In this document: one piece after another, positions 46,430-55,020 of the stretch | Layout: every line of letters begins with the position of its first letter | How positions within the stretch are numbered: the first letter of the stretch is position 1 | Assembly (NCBI GenBank): GCA_963728155.1 | Contig: CAVSJF010000006.1 | Coordinates: forward strand, 434,001-498,000 | From: JACVRW01 sp963728155 | Lineage (GTDB): Bacteria > Actinomycetota > Thermoleophilia > Solirubrobacterales > Thermoleophilaceae | Reading direction: 5' to 3' | DNA: 64,000 nt | Program-made: the position numbers and the translations under genes | The notes under the pieces: model-generated | What the model saw: only the letters and a program-made list of their open reading frames with translations | Database searches by the model: none | Told to the model about the DNA's origin: nothing

Positions 46430-47977
46430 CTACGGGACGGCCGCGGGCGGCTGCAGCTCCGGCGCGATCGCATCCGTCGCCGGTGGCCGCTCGAGTGTGT
46501 CGGGCGGCGCGAGCTCGACGCGACGGCGGAAGAAGCCCCGGTAGCGCGTCCAGGCCCACAGCATCAGCACCCCGCCCAGCAGAAGCCCGCCGATGCCCAT
46601 GACGATGGGCACCTGGATGCCGAGGAATGGCTTCGAGTAGTTGAAGCCCGGCTGGCTGAAGTCGTGCCAGGCCTTCACGAACACCGCCGCCAGCGACAGG
46701 AAGCCGAGAAGCGGCAGCAAGCCGGCGAAGACGAAGGTCTTAACGCTGCCGAACAGCGCGCGCCGGTAGTAAACGACGCACGCGAGCCCCGTCAGCCCGT
46801 AGTAGAACGCGATCTGCAGACCCAGCGCCGACACCGAGTCGCCGAGCACGTTCGAGCTGAGCTGATTGACGAGCACGAACCAGATCAGCGACACGGCCCC
46901 CATGACGATCGTCGAGACCGTGGGGGTGTCCCAGCGCGGGCTGACGCGACCAAACACCGAGGGGATCGCCCCCCAGCGCGCCATCGAGAGGCTCGTGCGC
47001 GCCGTCGGGAGGATCGTGGTCTGGGTCGACGCGGCCGCGGAAGACAGGACCGCGAGGATCAGCAGCTTGTCGAGCGGCGAGCCAAACACACCTCCGCCCA
47101 ACGCGCTCAACACATCATCAGAGTGGGCGGCGAGGAACCGCTCCCCGCCGTAGGACTGCGCGGCGAAGCTGACGATGACGTAGATGAACACGAGGAGGAT
47201 CGTGCTGACCACAGCAGCCCGGCCCGGCCCGGTTGTCCGGTCTTTGGATTCCTCGTTGACCGCGACGCCGCTGTCCCACCCCCAATAGATGAATAGCCCC
47301 AGCAGCACCCCGTCGGCGAGCGCGCCGAAGGAGGAGATGTGGAATGGGTTGACCCAGTCGAGGCTCGGGGTAGCCGCCCCGCCCTTGATCAGCGCCACGA
47401 CGGCGAAGAGGCCGAGAATCGACACCTCGGCGCTGAGCAGCCACTTCTGCGTGGTGGCATTCAGCTCGATGCCGATCAGGCAGATCCACGTCATCAGGAC
47501 TATCCACAGGCAGCCAACCAAGGTGACCGCCCAAGCTGTGTCGGCCGCCGAGTGCCAGCCGACGAGCAGGAACGTGTAGATGCCGGCGATCTGCGCGAGG
47601 CTCGCCATGACGATGACATCGGCGGCGACGATGGCCCAGCCCGTGACCCATCCAAGCTGAGGGCCCATCGCTCGCGTCACCCATGCGAACGACGTCCCGC
47701 AGTCCGGATCGGCGCGGTTCATGTAGTTGTAGGCGAACGCGATGCAGAACATCGGCAGGAACGAAACGAGTAGGACGGCCGGGGCCGACAGGCCGACGCC
47801 CTGCACAGCGACGATGAAGCCGAGCGTCGCGGCCAGGCTGTAGGCGGGTGCGACGGACGCCGTCCCTATGACCACGTTGGACACATAGGAGATGGCGTTG
47901 GGCTTGAGGCCCTTCTCCCCGGGCTTGGAGCCTGCCGGCTCGCTGGTGACGGTGCGCGGTGAGCTCACGGTCTTCAT
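46430..47977 (-). CDS. APC family amino-acid permease
   Basis: 515 aa with about 12-14 hydrophobic helices. The first membrane region YSLAATLGFIVAVQGVG and AYNYMNRADPDCGTSFAWVTRAMGP matches the conserved APC helix 1-3 area. The cytosolic tail (RRRVELAPPDTLERPPATDA) is proline-rich. GGGAGGACG precedes ATG 47977. It imports or exchanges an amino acid or amine; an antiport role with the nearby decarboxylase product is possible but unproved. No frameshift. Confidence 0.9.
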   Translation of the reverse strand: MKTVSSPRTVTSEPAGSKPGEKGLKPNAISYVSNVVIGTASVAPAYSLAATLGFIVAVQGVGLSAPAVLLVSFLPMFCIAFAYNYMNRADPDCGTSFAWVTRAMGPQLGWVTGWAIVAADVIVMASLAQIAGIYTFLLVGWHSAADTAWAVTLVGCLWIVLMTWICLIGIELNATTQKWLLSAEVSILGLFAVVALIKGGAATPSLDWVNPFHISSFGALADGVLLGLFIYWGWDSGVAVNEESKDRTTGPGRAAVVSTILLVFIYVIVSFAAQSYGGERFLAAHSDDVLSALGGGVFGSPLDKLLILAVLSSAAASTQTTILPTARTSLSMARWGAIPSVFGRVSPRWDTPTVSTIVMGAVSLIWFVLVNQLSSNVLGDSVSALGLQIAFYYGLTGLACVVYYRRALFGSVKTFVFAGLLPLLGFLSLAAVFVKAWHDFSQPGFNYSKPFLGIQVPIVMGIGGLLLGGVLMLWAWTRYRGFFRRRVELAPPDTLERPPATDAIAPELQPPAAVP

Positions 47978-48082
47978 CTGACGTCCTCCCGCCTCTGCGG
48001 TCTCGCGGTCTCAGGGGACGATGTCTTCCTCAGATGAGCCGGAAATGAGTGGTGCTCTCGGCGCTCGCGCGTGAGTCGAGGC

Positions 48083-48289
48083 TTAGAGCGGCCGCGAGGC
48101 GCGGTCGTCCGGCGCTTCGAGCTCGCCCGTGAGCCGAAGCGTCGACTTGATCACCGCCGCGAGGGCGACGAGCACCGCGACCCCACCAACCACGTCGGCC
48201 ACGAGGCTGTGGAGAATCACGACGACCACGGCGCCCGCGATGCCGACTGCGATCGCCAGGACCAGGATGATGAGTGGGGAGATCCTCAT
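48083..48289 (-). CDS. Small two-helix membrane protein
   Basis: 68 aa: MRISPLIILVLAIAVGIAGAVVVVILHSLVADVVGGVAVLVALAAVIKS then a polar tail TLRLTGELEAPDDRASRPL. Nearly all hydrophobic, two helices. Function unknown; lies between the permease and a lipoprotein gene on the same strand. Confidence 0.65.
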   Translation of the reverse strand: MRISPLIILVLAIAVGIAGAVVVVILHSLVADVVGGVAVLVALAAVIKSTLRLTGELEAPDDRASRPL

Positions 48290-48331
48290 GCTTCGAGATT
48301 GGCCGCCGTCGGTGAGAAGCCGATGAGTGCC

Positions 48332-48814
48332 CTACGGGACGACCTGGAGGGCGCCGCCGGCTATCCGCCACTCGGTGTCGGGCGCCTCGAATTCCTCCTT
48401 CTCGCCGAAGTCCGCCTTCGCAAGGCGGAACTCGACCCCGGCGCCCCCTTGTGAGAGGCGCACGCTCGTGTCCTCGGGCCTGGTCGTGACATCCGCGGAA
48501 AGCTGTTTCACCTCGTGGACGGTCTGGATCGGGCGTCCGCCGAGTGTCAGCCGGGCGTTGGCGAAGGCGTCGCGGCACTCGCGGTCGGGCGCACGCCGAG
48601 CGGCCGCGCGCTGCTGCTCTGTGACGAGGTAGCTGCAGGCGTCATAGCCGTTGTGGTCGATGACGCCGTCAGTGATGAAGTCCCTCACGGCGGCCGCGGG
48701 GTCACTCCCCGCTCCGGCCTCGCGCTCGTGGTACCCGCACGCGGACCCCACGACTGTGCAGGCGAAAGCGGCAGCGACGGCCCCCAGGCGGGCGATGAGT
48801 GCTCGGTGCGTCAT
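48332..48814 (-). CDS. Putative lipoprotein
   Basis: 160 aa from ATG 48812-48814 with GAAGGGAG upstream. A signal with a lipobox-like VVGSAC (Cys at about 27) is followed by a small domain: DPAAAVRDFITDGVIDHNGYDACSYLVTEQQRAAA, DRECRDAFANARL and a strand-rich C-terminus. It resembles the actinobacterial secreted proteins with an NTF2-like or Cys-pair domain, but I cannot place it in a named family. Confidence 0.7.
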   Translation of the reverse strand: MTHRALIARLGAVAAAFACTVVGSACGYHEREAGAGSDPAAAVRDFITDGVIDHNGYDACSYLVTEQQRAAARRAPDRECRDAFANARLTLGGRPIQTVHEVKQLSADVTTRPEDTSVRLSQGGAGVEFRLAKADFGEKEEFEAPDTEWRIAGGALQVVP

Positions 48815-49139
48815 GGGCGAAACTCCCTTCTCTCGAGCGACGTCGCCAGAAGATCGCGCGCGTGGATGAGGCGTCGATGAGCCGCTCGTGGGCTGCCCGT
48901 CAAAACGTCCAGTTGCACGGCTTCGACTCAAGGTGTGGGTTGCCCCACCCGATGCCATTCGGACACCAGAGCAGTCTTCACGACTCAGGCACCCTCGTCG
49001 CGAGGCGGGTCCGCAAAGCCACGGAACTCCACCGGAGTTCGCCGGGCTACCGAAGGACACCACGCCGGCCGCTCGCGGGAGCGGTCATCGCGGCTTAGGA
49101 ACGTCGTACGAAGCTGCTCGCATAGCAGGGAGGACCCTC
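48815..49139. other. Intergenic region, divergent promoters
   Basis: About 325 bases between the lipoprotein (minus) and ice-binding protein (plus) genes. I see no ORF with support, no tRNA and no strong hairpin; the last bases carry AGGGAGGA for the plus gene and the first ones GAAGGGAG for the minus gene. It presumably holds both promoters. Confidence 0.5.
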
Positions 49140-50318
49140 ATGTCCAACCCCACCCGTTTCAAGCGGGGCCGCGCCGGCATCGCCGTCGCCACGTGCTTCG
49201 CGTTTCTCGCAGTCCCGGTTGCCAACTCTGCGGCCGCGCCTGTCGATCTCCTGACTGCCAAGAGCTATTCGGTCCTGGGCGGCTCAACCGTTACCAACAC
49301 CGGCTCATCGGTGCTGAGCGGCGACCTCGGGGTCAATCCCGGTACGGCACTTTCGGGCTTCGGTCCGGCAACCCTCAATGGCGCGACGCATGCCGGCGAT
49401 GCCCACTCGCTGCAAGCGCAGACCGACCTGACCGCGGCCTACAACTCCGCGGCCGGGCAGCTGCCGTTCATCGACATCTCGGGCCAAGATCTGGGCACCG
49501 TGGGGGTCCTGACCCCCGGCAACTACAGGTTCACCGGTCCTGCTCAGCTCACCGGCCAGCTCACCCTCAACGACCTGGGCATTCCCAACGCGCAGTTCGT
49601 CTTCCAGATCGGCTCCACTCTGACCACCGCATCCAACGCCTCGGTCATCGGCACCGCGTCCGCGTGCAACGTCTACTGGCAGGTCGGCACCTCGGCCACC
49701 ATCGGCACCAACACGGACTTCCGCGGAAACATCATGGCCGACCAGAGCATCTCGATGAACACCGGAGCGGACCTGATCGGGCGTGCCCTCGCCCGGATCG
49801 GCGCGGTCACCCTGGACAACAACGTCATCAACGCCTCGGGGTGCGGCGCCAACACCACGCCGGGCGGTTCCACGTCGGGCGGCGGCACCACGTCGGGCGG
49901 CGGCACCGCGCCGAGCAACGGCAGGGGCACCAACAATCAGTCCCCGCCCCAAAGCCGGTCGACGTTGCCCACCCGGAACGGCACCGCGATCATCCGGCGC
50001 TCGCCGCGTAACGGCTCGCCGGGACCCGGCTCGCCGCGCAATGGCACGCCGCGTAGCGCGTGTACGGACGGATTCACCGCCACGGTCCGCGGCAAGAAGA
50101 TCGAGCGCGTCGTGTTCAGGATGGACGGCACGCGTATCGCCAGCCGGGCCGGTTCGCCGTTCCGAGTGCAGGTGACGGCCCGCTCAGGCCGCCACACCAT
50201 CAGCGCACGAGTCACGTTCAAGGACGCCACCCGTGCCAAGAAGCTGTCGTTCGACTACCGCGGGTGCGCCGCACAGGTGCTCCAGCCGCGCCGCGGCCCG
50301 TCGCAGTTCACCGGATGA
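49140..50318 (+). CDS. Secreted DUF3494 ice-binding-like adhesin
   Basis: 392 aa. Sec signal to about residue 33 (AVPVANSAAA). Residues 36-237: DUF3494 domain (AKSYSVLGGSTVTNTGSSVLSGDLGVNPGTALSGF; LTPGNYRFTGPAQLTGQLTLND; NVYWQVGTSATIGTNTDFRGNIMADQSISM), the ice-binding beta-solenoid fold. A Gly/Ser/Thr linker and a short RNGSPGPGSPRNGTPRSA repeat follow, then a C-terminal Cys-bounded domain (ACTDGFTATVRGKKIERVVFRMDG...FDYRGCAA), likely a cell-surface module. AGGGAGGA precedes ATG. Stop overlaps the L,D-transpeptidase start. Confidence 0.9.
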   Translation: MSNPTRFKRGRAGIAVATCFAFLAVPVANSAAAPVDLLTAKSYSVLGGSTVTNTGSSVLSGDLGVNPGTALSGFGPATLNGATHAGDAHSLQAQTDLTAAYNSAAGQLPFIDISGQDLGTVGVLTPGNYRFTGPAQLTGQLTLNDLGIPNAQFVFQIGSTLTTASNASVIGTASACNVYWQVGTSATIGTNTDFRGNIMADQSISMNTGADLIGRALARIGAVTLDNNVINASGCGANTTPGGSTSGGGTTSGGGTAPSNGRGTNNQSPPQSRSTLPTRNGTAIIRRSPRNGSPGPGSPRNGTPRSACTDGFTATVRGKKIERVVFRMDGTRIASRAGSPFRVQVTARSGRHTISARVTFKDATRAKKLSFDYRGCAAQVLQPRRGPSQFTG

Positions 50319-51064
50319 GCCATGCCGCCACGCGATCCTCCGGCCTCGGCCGGGGGGTCGCGGCGCTGGCGGTTGCGCTCATCACGGCCGTCACCAGCAG
50401 CGCCGTCGTCATTGCTCCGGCGCACGCCTCCGCCGCCACCGGGCCGGCGAGCCAGGCGCTTGTGGTGCTGTCGGAAGGTCACGCCGTCCGGGCTCGCCCG
50501 GACGCGGACGCCCGGTGGATCGAGTCGGTCCCCGCCCGGCGACCGCTCACGGGAGTACGGACCGTGCTGCCGGTGCTGGGCCGCTCACCCGGCCGCGGCG
50601 GAAGCTCCTGGGTGCAGGTCCGCCTACCCGGGCGACCCAACGGACACAAGGGTTGGATCTCCACCCGCCAGACCAGGCTCACCTTCACCGAGTGGAGGAT
50701 CTCGGTCAAGGTCACGACGCGCCGGGTCATCGTCTACCGTCACGGCAGCGTCGAACGCCGGTTCCGGGCGGTCGTAGGCAAGCCCTCGACACCCACCCCG
50801 CGCGGTCGCTTCTTCATCGAGGAGGCCGTCGCGCTCTCCCCTTTCTCTGCCGGCGGCCCGTTCGCCCTCGCCACCAGCGCGCGATCGAATGTCTTCCAGG
50901 AATTCGAAGGCGGGCCAGGCCAGATCGGCGTCCACGGAACCGCCAACCTCTCCGGCTCGCCGGGAACCGCGGTCTCGCACGGCTGCATCCGAGTCAACAC
51001 GAGCGCCATCACCTGGTTGGCCCGTCACATTGGCGGCGGAGTACCCCTGACCATCACCCGGTAG
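50315..51064 (+). CDS. L,D-transpeptidase (YkuD domain)
   Basis: 249 aa. Signal (GRGVAALAVALITAVTSSAVVIAPAHASA), a SH3-like region (LSEGHAVRARPDADARWIESVPARRPLTGVRTVL) and a C-terminal YkuD domain with the catalytic HGTANLSGSPGTAVSHGCIRV (His...SHGC-R). It makes 3-3 peptidoglycan cross-links or attaches proteins to peptidoglycan. ATGA overlap with the ice-binding protein gene means co-translation. Its 3' end overlaps the LuxR gene on the opposite strand by 11 bases. Confidence 0.93.
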   Translation: MSHAATRSSGLGRGVAALAVALITAVTSSAVVIAPAHASAATGPASQALVVLSEGHAVRARPDADARWIESVPARRPLTGVRTVLPVLGRSPGRGGSSWVQVRLPGRPNGHKGWISTRQTRLTFTEWRISVKVTTRRVIVYRHGSVERRFRAVVGKPSTPTPRGRFFIEEAVALSPFSAGGPFALATSARSNVFQEFEGGPGQIGVHGTANLSGSPGTAVSHGCIRVNTSAITWLARHIGGGVPLTITR

Positions 51065-51695
51065 CGGACGGGAGCGTCACCGGCTCTGCGGACGCTCTCG
51101 GCAGCGCGACCAAGGCGCGTCGCGAACTCACACCCAGCTTGCGGTAGATGTTGCGCGCGTGCGAGCGCACGGTCTCGACCCCGATCTGCAGGCCAAGCGC
51201 AATCTGGGCGTTGCTCTGACCCTGCCGAAGCAGGACGAGCACGTCGCCCTCGCGCTGGGTCAGCAGCGGGTCTCTGGCCGGTGCCTCGCTCAGGTCGTGG
51301 ACGGCGAGCGGTGTCACCTGGAGACCGCGCGAGGCGAGGTGGATCGTGTTACGCACGTCGCGCGCCTGGGTGGCCCGGGAAAGGCAGGCGCTGGCGCCGA
51401 AGGCGAGAAGCTGAGCGGAGTCGGCGGCGGACAGGCCCTCGGCGAACAGGACCAGGCGGGTGTGAGGATGCTGGACGCTGAGCTCGCGGACTTGGGCAAG
51501 GTCGCGCAGGGCACTCGCTTCGACGATCAGCACGCTCGGGCGATGGGCTCGCAGGACCACAGACAGGCGGTCGTACGCGATGTCCTGCGCCACGATCGAC
51601 ACCGAGGGATCGTCGGTCAGAAGGGCTTCGAGACCGAGTGCCAGCAGGTCATCGAGACGAGCGATGGCGATGGTGATGGATGAGTTTGCGAGCAT
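51054..51695 (-). CDS. LuxR/NarL-type response regulator with atypical receiver
   Basis: 213 aa. The receiver-like domain (ITIAIARLDDLLALGLEALLTDD; RPSVLIVEASALRD) carries Glu59 where the phosphorylated Asp is expected, so it is probably phosphorylation-independent. The C-terminal GerE domain is clear: LTQREGDVLVLLRQGQSNAQIALGLQIGVETVRSHARNIYRKLGV. No adjacent histidine kinase. It may regulate the convergent adhesin/transpeptidase pair or the protease on its other side. Confidence 0.88.
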   Translation of the reverse strand: MLANSSITIAIARLDDLLALGLEALLTDDPSVSIVAQDIAYDRLSVVLRAHRPSVLIVEASALRDLAQVRELSVQHPHTRLVLFAEGLSAADSAQLLAFGASACLSRATQARDVRNTIHLASRGLQVTPLAVHDLSEAPARDPLLTQREGDVLVLLRQGQSNAQIALGLQIGVETVRSHARNIYRKLGVSSRRALVALPRASAEPVTLPSATG

Positions 51696-51852
51696 GGGAG
51701 AGGTGAGCGGCGTGTAGTCCCGCCCCTTCTATTCATCGGCGCGGGAGGGCCAAAGGGTGAGTCTGGCCTCACCTGTTACTCACCCGGCAGCCCCTCCGTT
51801 GACCCCCGCGGGGGATGAGGCCCGGGAACATCATCAGGGCGATGATCGAGAG

Positions 51853-52393
51853 ATGGCCGCCTCCCACATCCTCGCCGCCGCCGCGATTGTCGCCGGGCTC
51901 GCCCTACCGGCGACGGCCGACGCGGCCCAGCGCGGGGGAAAGCCACCGCACGCCGGCCCACACTTCCGTCGCGCCGGCCAAGGCGCCGACAGCGCTCGCG
52001 GCTGCCGCCGCGGCCGTCGGGCGGCGATATTGGAACGCCGTGCCATGCAACGGCCAGATCAGGTTCGTGGCCCGGAGCCCGCTGGCTCCCGGCGTCGATC
52101 GCTCGACCGACGCATGGGTCACCTTCGACTCCTCCCTGGGAGCCAACAACCTTGCTGCTCCGGCAGACAGCTACACCAACTGCGTGGTCGCCCTGGCGCG
52201 CTGGCGCTGGCCGACGTCGGCCAGCATGTCGGAGGACTGGGACATGCTCTGCACCACGATGATCCACGAGATGGGTCACCTGCTGGGCCATTCCCACGAT
52301 CCCACGCGTGGCAACGTGATGATGCCGGTCTTCACTGACACTTCGAGCGTGCCGTCGATCTGCCGAACGACGCGTCCGCGCGCAGCCCGCTGA
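51853..52393 (+). CDS. Secreted matrixin-like zinc metalloprotease (frameshifted)
   Basis: About 180 aa. ATG 51853 begins a Sec signal (MAASHILAAAAIVAGLALPATADA). After a frameshift near 51960 the catalytic domain reads VGRRYWNAVPCNGQIRFVARS, NCVVALARWRW, and the zinc site MIHEMGHLLGHSHDPTRGNVMMPVF: HExGHxxGxxH plus a Met-turn. Short actinobacterial matrixin-type proteases are secreted; substrate unknown. The frameshift falls between signal and domain. Confidence 0.85.
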
Positions 52394-52439
52394 TCCCCCA
52401 GTTTCTCTCCCCCTGAGAGACGACTGAGCAACGGGGGTC

Positions 52440-52627
52440 CACTTCGAGTCCGAAGCAGCCACTTCCGGGGCGTGTGTGGGGCAACCGAGGTCCTCTTCGG
52501 AGCTGTGAAGCTGGCCGCTGCTCAGGTCCTGTCGGTGGACTGCGGCGTGATCATGCTGGGAACTCGTCCCGCGGACGGCGAGCAGGTCACCGTGCGCACG
52601 CCGGGCGGAACGAGCAACCCGGCCTAA
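52440..52627 (+). pseudogene. Relic of an IPT/TIG-domain protein
   Basis: An open plus-strand frame without a good start gives GVCGATEVLFGAVKLAAAQV and, further on, RPADGEQVTVRTPGGTSNPA, then stop at 52625-52627. The pattern G-A-T-x-V-x-F-G ... P-x-G-x-x-V-T-V-x-T-x-G-G-T-S matches the C-terminal half of an IPT/TIG immunoglobulin-like domain. The rest of such a gene is missing; upstream lies the metalloprotease. I read it as gene debris, although a short real gene is not excluded. Confidence 0.45.
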
Positions 52628-53937
52628 GTACGTAGCGGAACGGATCGCGGGAGCGTCTGGGGCTCCGCGCTGACCAGCCAGTCATCGAGCATCCGAGCCG
52701 ATGCGTACGCGCCGTCGGGCTCGCCGCGCATGCGGTGGCCGAGTGCCGCGGCACGGGTGGCGGTGCGGGGGTCGAGCACTCTGCGAAGTCCGGTCTCGAG
52801 CCTCGTGCGATCGAGGTCGGCGAACCGCAGGTGGTGTCCAACACCTAGGCGCTCGAGCCGGCGGCCCCACCAGGGTTGCTCGAAGCCGACGGAGACGACG
52901 AGCGCGGGGAGGCCGGCGCGCGCGACCGTCATCGTCGTGCCCGCGCCGCCGTGGTGGACGGCCGCCCGGCAGCGCCGGAGCAGCCGGTCGTGGTCCAGTG
53001 GGCCGTCGACGATGTAGACGCGATCGTCCGGGTCGGGTCTCGTGCCGCCGTGGGCAGCCCAGCCGGCATGGATGATCGTGCGCGCGCCGACGGCGGCGGT
53101 CGCCGCCCGGATGTCTTCGAGCAGCGGGGCCGGCTCGAAGACGGGCATGCTCCCCAGGCCGAGGTAGAGGGGGGCTTCGCCGGCCTCCAGCCACGACTGG
53201 AGAGCTGCGGGGATGCGCTCCCCCAGGTTGCTGCGAACGCGATCGGGCAGGCGCCAAGAGCCGCTGGTGCGCTCCTGAGGGCCCCAGTCGCACGGGCGGG
53301 GGACGATGCTGGGGCTGACAGTGTTCAGGCAGAGCGCGTTCGGACCTTGGTGGCGGTAGAAGGCGGGGGTCCGAGAGCTCGGCAGGCCGAGGCGGCGGCG
53401 CAGCGCCGCGGTCTGTCCGGCCGAGCCGGCCGCCCACGCGCGGTGAAGGAGCAGGTGGCTGGCGCGGCGCAGGGTGCGTGTAGGTAGCTCACGTCCCTGG
53501 AGGACGGGCGAGCTGAATTCGCTCGTGGGCGTGAGGACGGTCGGCCACACCATCGCCAGCGGGAGACCGCGATACTCGGCGATCACCTGCGCGCGCTCGA
53601 TTGTCATGTGCATCGCCACGAGCGCGTCGGCGCCTTCGGAGGCCTCGAGGAAGCCTTCGTCGAAGGCGCGAGCGTGGTCGGCGTAGGCGGCTTGGAGCGC
53701 GCGCACCATGCGCACGCCGCCGACGGCCGTCAGGCGGCGACCTTCCTCGCTGGCCAGGAACGCCGCGCTGTCAAAGGGAAGAGGCCCGTAGCGCAGGCCG
53801 GCGGCTCGAACCAGCGCGGCGTAGTTGGGCGGAGCAGCGAGAGTCACTTCATGGTCTCGCTCGCGCAGGTGGTCGCCCAGCGCAATGAACGGCCACAGGT
53901 CGCCGCGAGTGCCGTGGGTGAACAGCGCTATCCGCAC
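52624..53937 (-). CDS. UGT-type glycosyltransferase (GT1, GtfB-like)
   Basis: 437 aa from GTG 53935-53937. Start VRIALFTHGTRGDLWPFIALGDHLRERDHEVTLA is the N-terminal Rossmann acceptor lobe; the donor site reads APLYLGLGSMPVF, YIVDGPLDHDRLLRRCRAAVHHGGAGTTMTVARAGLPALVVSVGFEQPWWGRRL, with the HHGGAGT and F-x-Q-P-x-W features. Acceptor may be a glycolipid, carotenoid or polyketide. Intact. Overlaps the SRPBCC gene by 10 bases on the same strand. Confidence 0.9.
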   Translation of the reverse strand: MRIALFTHGTRGDLWPFIALGDHLRERDHEVTLAAPPNYAALVRAAGLRYGPLPFDSAAFLASEEGRRLTAVGGVRMVRALQAAYADHARAFDEGFLEASEGADALVAMHMTIERAQVIAEYRGLPLAMVWPTVLTPTSEFSSPVLQGRELPTRTLRRASHLLLHRAWAAGSAGQTAALRRRLGLPSSRTPAFYRHQGPNALCLNTVSPSIVPRPCDWGPQERTSGSWRLPDRVRSNLGERIPAALQSWLEAGEAPLYLGLGSMPVFEPAPLLEDIRAATAAVGARTIIHAGWAAHGGTRPDPDDRVYIVDGPLDHDRLLRRCRAAVHHGGAGTTMTVARAGLPALVVSVGFEQPWWGRRLERLGVGHHLRFADLDRTRLETGLRRVLDPRTATRAAALGHRMRGEPDGAYASARMLDDWLVSAEPQTLPRSVPLRT

Positions 53938-54377
53938 GCGCCGGCGCTGAAGCGATGCTCGAGGTTGTCGATCGTCTGTCTGGCCGCGCGTTCCACGGCG
54001 CGCGGGACCACCAAGCGGTCGAAGGGCCCCCGAAGTCCGCCTCTGGGCTCGAGCTCCACTTCGATCCGGTACCGGAAGCCCTCGCCGTCCTCGGCGAAAT
54101 GCCGCTCGTGACGTGCCGCCGGGAGGCCGCGCTGAACGCTCGTGTACTCGACAAGCCGGTACGGCTCGATCCGCACAAGGGTCATGACAAGCTCGGTGGG
54201 CCGGCCGATCAGCTTCAGGGTCAGCTTGGCGGTGTCCCCCGGCTGTGACCAGCGCGACTCCGGAGCGAGACTGATCAGGCCCGGCCAGTACTCCGGCCAG
54301 CGCTCGAGGTCGGTGATGTAGTCGTAGCCCTCGCGGAGCGGGAAGGCGAACCGCTTTTCCACCGTGACCAGCCTCAT
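53928..54377 (-). CDS. SRPBCC family protein
   Basis: 149 aa: MRLVTVEKRFAFPLREGYDYITDLERWPEYWPGLISLAPE, the start of a START/Bet v1-like hydrophobic pocket domain, with the end helix VERAARQTIDNLEHRF. It may bind a lipid-like ligand and overlaps the glycosyltransferase gene, so the two could share a hydrophobic substrate (inference). Confidence 0.8.
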   Translation of the reverse strand: MRLVTVEKRFAFPLREGYDYITDLERWPEYWPGLISLAPESRWSQPGDTAKLTLKLIGRPTELVMTLVRIEPYRLVEYTSVQRGLPAARHERHFAEDGEGFRYRIEVELEPRGGLRGPFDRLVVPRAVERAARQTIDNLEHRFSAGACG

Positions 54378-54424
54378 ATGAGGCAAGACCCCGCGGAGTC
54401 GGAAAACTTCCTGGGGGCAGCGGC

Positions 54425-54592
54425 CTAGCGTGGCGCCGGGCCGTCGCGGATGACTGCGCGCACCAGGTCGATCGACACCGCGTCGCCGGGGAAGTCGACG
54501 ACCCACCACGTGGCCCCCGCCGCACGGTAGGGCGCTGCGTCGGCGCGCGGAGGAAGGGCCGCGACGACGTCGTGGGGCTCGGCTGGGCGGGT
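54425..54592 (-). pseudogene. C-terminal relic of a luciferase-like (LLM) flavin oxidoreductase
   Basis: Open minus-strand frame without a start: RTGRAEPHDVVAALPPRADA and YRAAGATWWVVDFPGD, then stop at 54425. The combination PHDVV...AAGATWW resembles the last 50 residues of actinobacterial LLM-class monooxygenases. The remaining roughly 250 residues are absent; the next gene upstream is the complete pterin dehydratase. So this is probably the stump of a deleted gene. Confidence 0.5.
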
Positions 54593-54956
54593 CTACTCGC
54601 TGTGGACGAACTCGTTGGGCGTTCCCTCGAGCGCGCTGTCGGGCTCCGGCCGCCACAGCACGTGGTCCTCGATCTGGCGCGCCAGTGCGAAGTCCTTGTC
54701 GGTGACGCCGCCGGCTCGAGTGCGTCTGCAGCTTCACCACCAGCTCGCCGTAGGTCACCGCCAGGTCGGGGTGGTGGTACGCCGCCTCGGACAGGTAGCC
54801 GATGGTGTTGACGAGCATGAGCGTCGTCGGCCAGCCATCGGTGTTGTACTTGCGCTGCAGCCAGCCGTCATCGAGGTGCCAGCCCGCGAGGCCGTTCTCC
54901 TCGATCTTGGCCTCGGCCTCCTCGTCGCTGTACGGCTCTTCCTTGGTCTCGGCCAT
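54593..54956 (-). CDS. Pterin-4a-carbinolamine dehydratase (frameshifted)
   Basis: About 120 aa. Restored motif AAYHHPDLAVTYGELVVKLQTHSAGGVTDKDFALARQIE has the HHPD and TH...G.T..D signature that dehydrates 4a-hydroxytetrahydrobiopterin. GAAGGAGGCG precedes ATG 54956. A frameshift near 54720 is needed; the restored stop is TAG 54593. No pterin-dependent hydroxylase is in the window. Confidence 0.88.
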
Positions 54957-55020
54957 CGCAATCGCCTCCTTCAGGTCGCTATAGCCGGGATAATGATCGA
55001 GGTGAGGAAGAGGAGGTCGA

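Noticed and set aside
48888..50011. Plus-strand open frames starting in the 48815-49139 gap
   Set aside because: They are alternative-frame extensions over the ice-binding gene; no start signal or domain is visible in the gap.
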